DNA from: Desulfosarcina sp.
GTDB lineage: Bacteria; Desulfobacterota; Desulfobacteria; Desulfobacterales; Desulfosarcinaceae
Assembly: GCA_030642405.1 (NCBI GenBank)
Contig: DAOWNV010000013.1
Location: 1 to 19,467, forward strand
Reading direction: 5' to 3'
DNA length: 19,467 nucleotides
The translations under genes and the position numbers were made by a program. The notes below the pieces were generated by a model. That model searched no databases. It was given only the letters and a program-made list of their open reading frames with translations, and had not been told where the DNA came from. The stretch's first letter is position 1, and the number at the start of each line of letters is the position of its first letter. Positions 15,495 to 19,467 of this stretch are shown here, one piece after another.

Positions 15495-16960
15495 GGCCTG
15501 CCTTTATCCGTCGTAAAGTGACGCCCAGCGAAGCGCGAAAATCTTTCTTTGCGAATTTTATAAAATTGCTGTCAGGAAGGCCGCTCGTTGTATGGGGAGC
15601 CGGACGGGCAGGCCAATTGACAACAAAATTGCTGCAGGAGAACAAATTCGAGCCCGCCTGGATTGCCGACCGTGATCCACGACGGGTCGGTGACAGGTTG
15701 CAGGGAATCAGAATCGGATTACCCAGTGACCTAAGAGCACCAGGCACACATGATGGGGGTGATTTTGTCGTAATCGCTTCAATGTACGCGTCTTCCATGG
15801 CGACGGGATTACAATCTCGAGGTTGGAGACCGCATGTTGATTTCTGCATCTTCCCAAATGCATCGATCTATAATATAGATTTTGGGTTCCTGCTGCATGA
15901 ATTCAAGCAGCACTCATTCCCCAGGCAATTGCCCAAAATGATCTCAAACGAACCTGTACATCGGATGCCCGTCTCCATTATTGCGTCATCGCGGGGCAAT
16001 TTTTATTTCCGTGAACTGAGGGATTTTTTAATTAGGGGACTGCAGCAAGTCGGATGGACAGTCCGTGGCGCAGACGAGACCGTTTCCTCCATCGATGGTA
16101 TTCCAATTGTCGTAGGTCCGCATGAATTTTTTTCAATAGGAGACGGTATCGAATGGTTTTCTCACGAAAACCTCAGAGCGGCTGTCTTGGTCGGAACGGA
16201 GCAGCCGCAGAGCCTTTGGAATCAAGAGTTTGCACCGGTGTTTGCAAATGCCGGGGCTGTAGTTGATATTAGTCCAAACGGTACAAATGGATGGTGCGCC
16301 AAGGGTATCGCGGCGGAGTGGATACCATTGGGTTGGTATGACAGCTGTGATCCTTTCGATCGCCTTCCTGAGGGGTTGATGTGCCCGAATGGATTTATCG
16401 GAAAGATGCCTTCGGGATCGCTTTGTGACCAACAATCTGATCTTTGGGACAACAGGCCGATAGATGTTCTTTTTATTGGTTCGAAATCGCCACGTCGTGA
16501 AAAGATTTTGAATGCGTTGCGCAAAGAGCTCCCTGAACTCAACTGGTTCGTATTTATGCCCAGTGATAAGGACCCGTTGTTGACAACTGGAACCAGCGCT
16601 ATAGACAGCGCAACATTTGTAGCGTTGGCTCGACAATCGAAGATTTTGCTTAACCTGCATCGTGACGATACAGCTTTTTGGGAGTGGCAACGCATCGTCT
16701 GGCGCGGACTATGGCAACGCGCCCTGGTAGTAACTGAAGATACCGGCACCGTTGTGCCGCCTCTTGTAGCAGGTGAGGATTTCATTGAAGTTGCGGCCCA
16801 TCAAATGGCCAAAACAATTGGTTCGCTCTGTACAGGTCTGGAGCAAAGGCAGCATGCAGATAGTATCCGTATTTCAGGCACACACAAGGCCCGCGAGAGG
16901 CTTACATTTTGTAAGGCTGTAAAAGTGCTTGAGAACGCTTGTGCAAAGGTGACCGGTTAA
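15491..16960 (+). CDS. Rossmann-glycosyltransferase fusion protein (paralogue of the 11918 gene)
   Basis: This protein has 489 residues from ATG 15491; a TTG at 15446 is in frame but lies inside the upstream gene, so the ATGA-coupled ATG is preferred. Residues ~28-130 form a nucleotide-binding domain: PLVVWGAGRAGQLTTKLL with G36-x-G38-x-x-G41, WIADRDPRRVGDRLQGI and FVVIASMYASSMATGLQSRG. The C-terminal ~320 residues form a GT-B-like transferase: ASSRGNFYFRELRDFL, VLVGTEQPQSLWN, RPIDVLFIGSKSPRREKIL, SKILLNLHRDDTAFWEWQRI, WQRALVVTED and LVAGEDFIEV. Each has a counterpart in the 11918 product, which carries roughly 200 extra residues between the two domains. The stop TAA shares its last base with the next ATG (TAATG). 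Confidence 0.8.
   Translation: MRPAFIRRKVTPSEARKSFFANFIKLLSGRPLVVWGAGRAGQLTTKLLQENKFEPAWIADRDPRRVGDRLQGIRIGLPSDLRAPGTHDGGDFVVIASMYASSMATGLQSRGWRPHVDFCIFPNASIYNIDFGFLLHEFKQHSFPRQLPKMISNEPVHRMPVSIIASSRGNFYFRELRDFLIRGLQQVGWTVRGADETVSSIDGIPIVVGPHEFFSIGDGIEWFSHENLRAAVLVGTEQPQSLWNQEFAPVFANAGAVVDISPNGTNGWCAKGIAAEWIPLGWYDSCDPFDRLPEGLMCPNGFIGKMPSGSLCDQQSDLWDNRPIDVLFIGSKSPRREKILNALRKELPELNWFVFMPSDKDPLLTTGTSAIDSATFVALARQSKILLNLHRDDTAFWEWQRIVWRGLWQRALVVTEDTGTVVPPLVAGEDFIEVAAHQMAKTIGSLCTGLEQRQHADSIRISGTHKARERLTFCKAVKVLENACAKVTG
16945..16951 (+). promoter_or_regulatory. Shine-Dalgarno site selecting ATG 16960
   Basis: AAAGGTG lies 8 bases upstream of ATG 16960 and inside the end of the previous gene. It is the best-spaced site in the window and argues for 16960 over the in-frame TTG at 16939. 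Confidence 0.75.
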
Positions 16961-18126
16961 TGGGCGACAGGGTAACGACCATCATTTGTGCACGCAACGC
17001 CGCTGCAACCATAGGGAGGGCTGTTCGATCAGCCCTGATGCAGAATGGCCCCGTCATTCTTGTTGATGATTGGTCGTCCGATGGTACTGCCGAGATTGCA
17101 CGGCGCTTCGGTGGCAAAGATTTGATGATAGTACGGCCATCTACACACCGTACCCTGGGATTAGCCCGCAGAACGGGCGTCGAAGCCGTAGATACGGACT
17201 GGCTTATATGGCTGGATGCTGACGATGAATTGCTCCCTGGACGTGCTAGCCATCTGCGCTGCATTGGAGAGCAGCGCAATTTGGATGCAGTTTGGGATGC
17301 GGCGATCCTTTGTGATGGTAGCCGGGGAAAATTGCTATGTGATCTGCCAATGCCTGCATTCATGCTACAGGAGAATGCAGCTGTGCGTCTTTTCGAAAGA
17401 AACTACACACCGGGACTGGCTTGGCCGATAGTTCGGACCTCTTTTGCGGCTAAAATCGGTTACGATGCAATTCTGCCCACCGCCGACGATCTCGATTTCC
17501 TGCTGCGCGGCCTATGTGCGGGCGGAAAATTTGATTTTATAGCCGATTGTGGTTATCGTCAATTCAGCTATCCCGACAGCCTTTCCCGTAATCTCAATCA
17601 TCAGCGCAAGTGGGTGTCGTATGTATTGAAGCGCTTCGACTATGAAAATGTGAATCAACTTTACCTGACAGCAGGATTTGGTGCCAGGGTGGCTGCTTGG
17701 GGGCTTGTCTCAATGGCGCTCTTCCGCGCTGAACCAAAAACAGCCTTGCATTTCATAGAAGAGGCGTGTCAATCTTTTTGCGACCCCGATGTGGTTCTTG
17801 AGCCTTATGGACCTTTGCCGGTAAAGGACGGATGGCGGCGCGCCTTCTACCGTGGGACTGCGCTGTTGCTGATTGGCGGGCGAGATAAGGATGCGGCTGA
17901 AGAGCTCGCTATCGCTGAGGCAATTGTACACAAGGCCGAAGGCTCCAATAACCTTGGTGTGGCCCTCAGCCGGTTGGGAAGCCAAAGAGAAGCATATGCA
18001 TGTTTTATGATGGCGGCTTCATCATTTAGCGGGTATCAGGATGCACAGTTGAACCTCCATTCTAGTAAACCGTCAGCCATTACCACGCATCCACTGAGGA
18101 TGCAACCGAGTCGAAATAGATATTGA
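16960..18126 (+). CDS. GT2 glycosyltransferase with C-terminal helical/TPR-like tail
   Basis: This is a 388-residue GT-A transferase from ATG 16960. N-terminal motifs are VTTIICARNAAATIGRAVRS, VILVDDWSSDGTAEIARRF, LGLARRTGVEAVDTDWLIWL and D86-A-D88 in WLDADDELLPG. A later acidic cluster, LPTADDLDFLLRGLCAGG, fits the catalytic region. Residues ~230-375 are helical and include a TPR-like unit (NNLGVALSRLGSQREAYACF), recalling the repeat tail on the 8892 protein. The last ~15 residues (HPLRMQPSRNRY) look disordered. It follows the 15491 gene with a 1-base TAATG overlap, so the two are probably co-translated. It is the last intact gene before the Maf pseudogene. Confidence 0.87.
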   Translation: MGDRVTTIICARNAAATIGRAVRSALMQNGPVILVDDWSSDGTAEIARRFGGKDLMIVRPSTHRTLGLARRTGVEAVDTDWLIWLDADDELLPGRASHLRCIGEQRNLDAVWDAAILCDGSRGKLLCDLPMPAFMLQENAAVRLFERNYTPGLAWPIVRTSFAAKIGYDAILPTADDLDFLLRGLCAGGKFDFIADCGYRQFSYPDSLSRNLNHQRKWVSYVLKRFDYENVNQLYLTAGFGARVAAWGLVSMALFRAEPKTALHFIEEACQSFCDPDVVLEPYGPLPVKDGWRRAFYRGTALLLIGGRDKDAAEELAIAEAIVHKAEGSNNLGVALSRLGSQREAYACFMMAASSFSGYQDAQLNLHSSKPSAITTHPLRMQPSRNRY

Positions 18127-18158
18127 GATAAACCACGGTGACTTGCGCGTCGTTAGCC

Positions 18159-18172
18159 GGGGGGGGGCGGGG
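18159..18172 (+). repeat. Guanine homopolymer (G9, C, G4) in intergenic DNA
   Basis: Nine consecutive G (18159-18167), one C, then four more G lie 33 bases after the stop of the 16960 gene. This is unusual for the local composition. It could be a slippage-prone tract or a sequencing artefact. It is not followed by a T-run and no hairpin surrounds it, so it is not called a terminator. Confidence 0.6.
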
Positions 18173-18209
18173 AATTAAACCACCTGAACAACGTCAGGAT
18201 AATTCTTGG

Positions 18210-18720
18210 ATGAAATCAACAAACAGAAAAACTGCAAATCTGCATTTGAGTAACAAGTACAGAAACAATTTAAGTGCACTAAAAAGCAGGTTCCCGGGAA
18301 TTGCTCATCAGTGGCGCAGACATGGAAAAAGTGATATCGCTCTGGATACATTTGTAACAAGACAAAATTATCCCAATCGGTAGAAATCAAATTGTTGTGC
18401 ACCCGAACTACGATTAAATTTTTGGGGAGTCGACCGTTACGCTTAAACGGGAACTGGTGGAACGAATCAGAGCCCTCAGGGATAACTGGTTTACGACTAA
18501 AAAACACGGGCAGCAGATGTTCAAAAACACGGTTGCCAATTTGCCCAGCCTGTTCGCTGGAACGCCAATGAGACAGCTAAGGGGCAAATTCAACGGTATT
18601 CCAGCCACTTGTATTTCGGCTGGCCCCTCACTACGGGATCCGTCGTAGCACTGCGGTCAGCTTTTTAAGAATCGATAGAAGGCCATCGTTTTCCCGGAAG
18701 ATGCCTACCTGAAGGAACTT
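18210..18720 (+). pseudogene. Decayed, internally deleted Maf-type (DUF115) gene
   Basis: This is the remains of a second copy of the Maf-type gene that starts at 18806. ATG 18210 opens MKSTNRKTANLHL and then LSALKSRFPGIAHQW, which parallels IKLLKKRFPHLWEQF in the intact gene. About 125 codons (intact residues ~36-160) are missing, with a frame change. Homology resumes in another frame at 18361: DKIIPIGRNQIVVHPNYD, an in-frame TAA at 18415-18417, then RELVERIRALRDNW and FTTKKHGQQM, all with close counterparts downstream. It continues past the part visible in the intact copy (NLPSLFAGTPMRQ, GIPATCISAGPSL), reaching TAG at 18646-18648 and a further TAG in QLFKNR*KAIVF. Maf proteins glycosylate flagellin in several genera. 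The 3' limit is approximate. No intact gene exists between 18127 and 18805. Confidence 0.85.
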
Positions 18721-18805
18721 ATTCGCTATATTCACTTGACATGGACCCACGTTAAATATTGTCGTGGAGCAAGCAGCCGCAAAAGGCGAATGCAATTCAC
18801 AAACA

Positions 18806-19467
18806 ATGAAACGAAAAAAGAAAAAACAACATAAGCCCGAAACCGGCTTTGCTAAAAATATAAAACTTCTGAAAAAAAGATTTCCCCACCTGTGGGAACA
18901 ATTTCAGGATACCCTCAGTTCCATTCACTCCCCTCAAATAAAGCAAGAAATTTCTGACAATGCTAATCAACCAACCGGCCATATTCAAAAATGCAAATTA
19001 TTGCTTTACCAAAATGAGGATCCGAAAAATTTAGCAAAAAAAATAATCGATGGGTGGGCTTTTGAGCCCTATGACATGATCTTTTTTCTAGGGATGGGCC
19101 TTGGCTATCTACCCATCGAAGCAATCAAAAAAGATAAGGGCAATCCCCGTATGGTTATTATCGAACCTTCCATGCGAATTTTCGAATATGCCCTTAATAC
19201 TATTGATCTCCGACCGCTCCTATCAGGTGAAAGGGTGGATCTTTTTGTTGGCGAAGATATTAATGTTGCGGAAATCGTAGAAAAATACCAAGAGGTAATT
19301 CCTATTGGCCGAAACCAGATCATTGTCCATCCAAATTACGATAATGTATTTGGCGAAACAATCACAGCTATTAAACAGGAACTCACCGAAAGGATCAGAG
19401 CACTCAGGGACAGTTGGCATACGACCAAAAAATACGGTCGGCAAATGTCTGCCAATGCCGTCACCAA
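18806..19467 (+). CDS. Maf-type motility accessory / flagellin glycosyltransferase family protein, N-terminal part (3' truncated by window edge)
   Basis: The frame is open from ATG 18806 to the last base, with 220 complete codons visible. The N-terminus is lysine-rich (MKRKKKKQHKP). The Maf-type N-terminal domain follows: MIFFLGMGLGYLPIEAIKKD at about residues 92-111, then MVIIEPSMRIFEYAL and LLSGERVDLFVGED. IPIGRNQIIVHPNYDNVFGE and ERIRALRDSWHTTKKYGRQM lead towards the DUF115 domain, whose GAGPSL-like motif should lie just beyond the edge (the pseudogene upstream shows SAGPSL there). In Campylobacter, Helicobacter, Aeromonas and Magnetospirillum, such proteins are needed to add nonulosonic acids to flagellin in the cytoplasm. 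That role here is inferred from the family. The start has no strong ribosome site. It is a tandem duplicate of the 18210 pseudogene. Confidence 0.8.
   Translation, partial: MKRKKKKQHKPETGFAKNIKLLKKRFPHLWEQFQDTLSSIHSPQIKQEISDNANQPTGHIQKCKLLLYQNEDPKNLAKKIIDGWAFEPYDMIFFLGMGLGYLPIEAIKKDKGNPRMVIIEPSMRIFEYALNTIDLRPLLSGERVDLFVGEDINVAEIVEKYQEVIPIGRNQIIVHPNYDNVFGETITAIKQELTERIRALRDSWHTTKKYGRQMSANAVT

Noticed and set aside
16133..16785. Two overlapping minus-strand open frames of about 185 codons
   Set aside because: They are antisense to the conserved transferase domain of the 15491 gene, overlap each other in different frames, and have low-complexity, motif-free translations.
18183..18198. Inverted repeat CCTGA / TCAGG as a terminator after the GT2 operon
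   Set aside because: The stem is only 5 bp with no following T-run, and it overlaps the ribosome-site region of the former maf start.
18736..18764. TTGACA hexamer as a possible -35 for the maf-type gene
   Set aside because: No acceptable -10 hexamer lies 16-18 bases downstream (the sequence there is ATTGTC or TTGTCG), so a sigma-70 promoter is not supported. No sigma-54 or sigma-28 consensus was recognised either.
1..19467. CRISPR arrays, insertion sequences, tRNA or rRNA genes
   Set aside because: No regularly spaced direct repeats, transposase motifs, terminal inverted repeats or tRNA-like sequences were noticed on either strand.

Overview
The window is a dense, one-directional block of glycan-assembly genes. 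All 14 intact or edge-truncated genes that I accept, plus one pseudogene, lie on the + strand. Base composition is moderate (near half G+C by eye). The mix is a GalE-type epimerase, many GT-A and GT-B glycosyltransferases, three B12-binding-domain radical SAM enzymes, TPR proteins and a Maf-type (flagellin-glycosylation) protein. This points to a Gram-negative, flagellated, probably anaerobic bacterium. A Desulfobacterota (sulfate-reducer-like) source fits best, but that is inference from gene content, since no rRNA or housekeeping marker is present.

Layout. (A) 1-582: C-terminal part of a UDP-glucose 4-epimerase. (B) 619-10214: TPR protein, GT4-like transferase, radical SAM 1, second GT-B-like transferase, SAM methyltransferase, radical SAM 2, radical SAM 3, and a GT2 with C-terminal helical repeats. 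(C) 10236-18126: GT2 with two appended Rossmann-like domains, a large Rossmann-GT fusion, a GT2, a degenerate methyltransferase-like protein, a second Rossmann-GT fusion paralogous to the first, and another GT2 with a TPR-like tail. (D) 18127-18805: no intact gene; a decayed and internally deleted copy of a Maf-type gene sits here. (E) 18806 to the end: the start of an apparently intact Maf-type gene that runs off the window.

From 619 to 18126 the genes are almost gapless. Many junctions are 4-base ATGA/TTGA overlaps or a 1-base TAATG overlap, and the largest gap is about 62 bases. I see no convincing terminator or promoter inside, so one long, translationally coupled transcript (or a few) is likely. 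GalE would supply a UDP-hexose, the GT2/GT4 enzymes would build an oligosaccharide, and the methyltransferases and radical SAM enzymes would modify sugars or the chain. The Maf-type protein suggests that the acceptor may be flagellin. The substrate and final glycan cannot be read from sequence.

The points most worth a second look are: the three radical SAM enzymes interleaved with transferases; the paralogous Rossmann-GT fusions, each followed by a GT2, with about 220 extra residues in one of them; an A7 run that breaks an otherwise perfect ATGA-coupled start of a GT2 gene; and the tandem Maf pseudogene.
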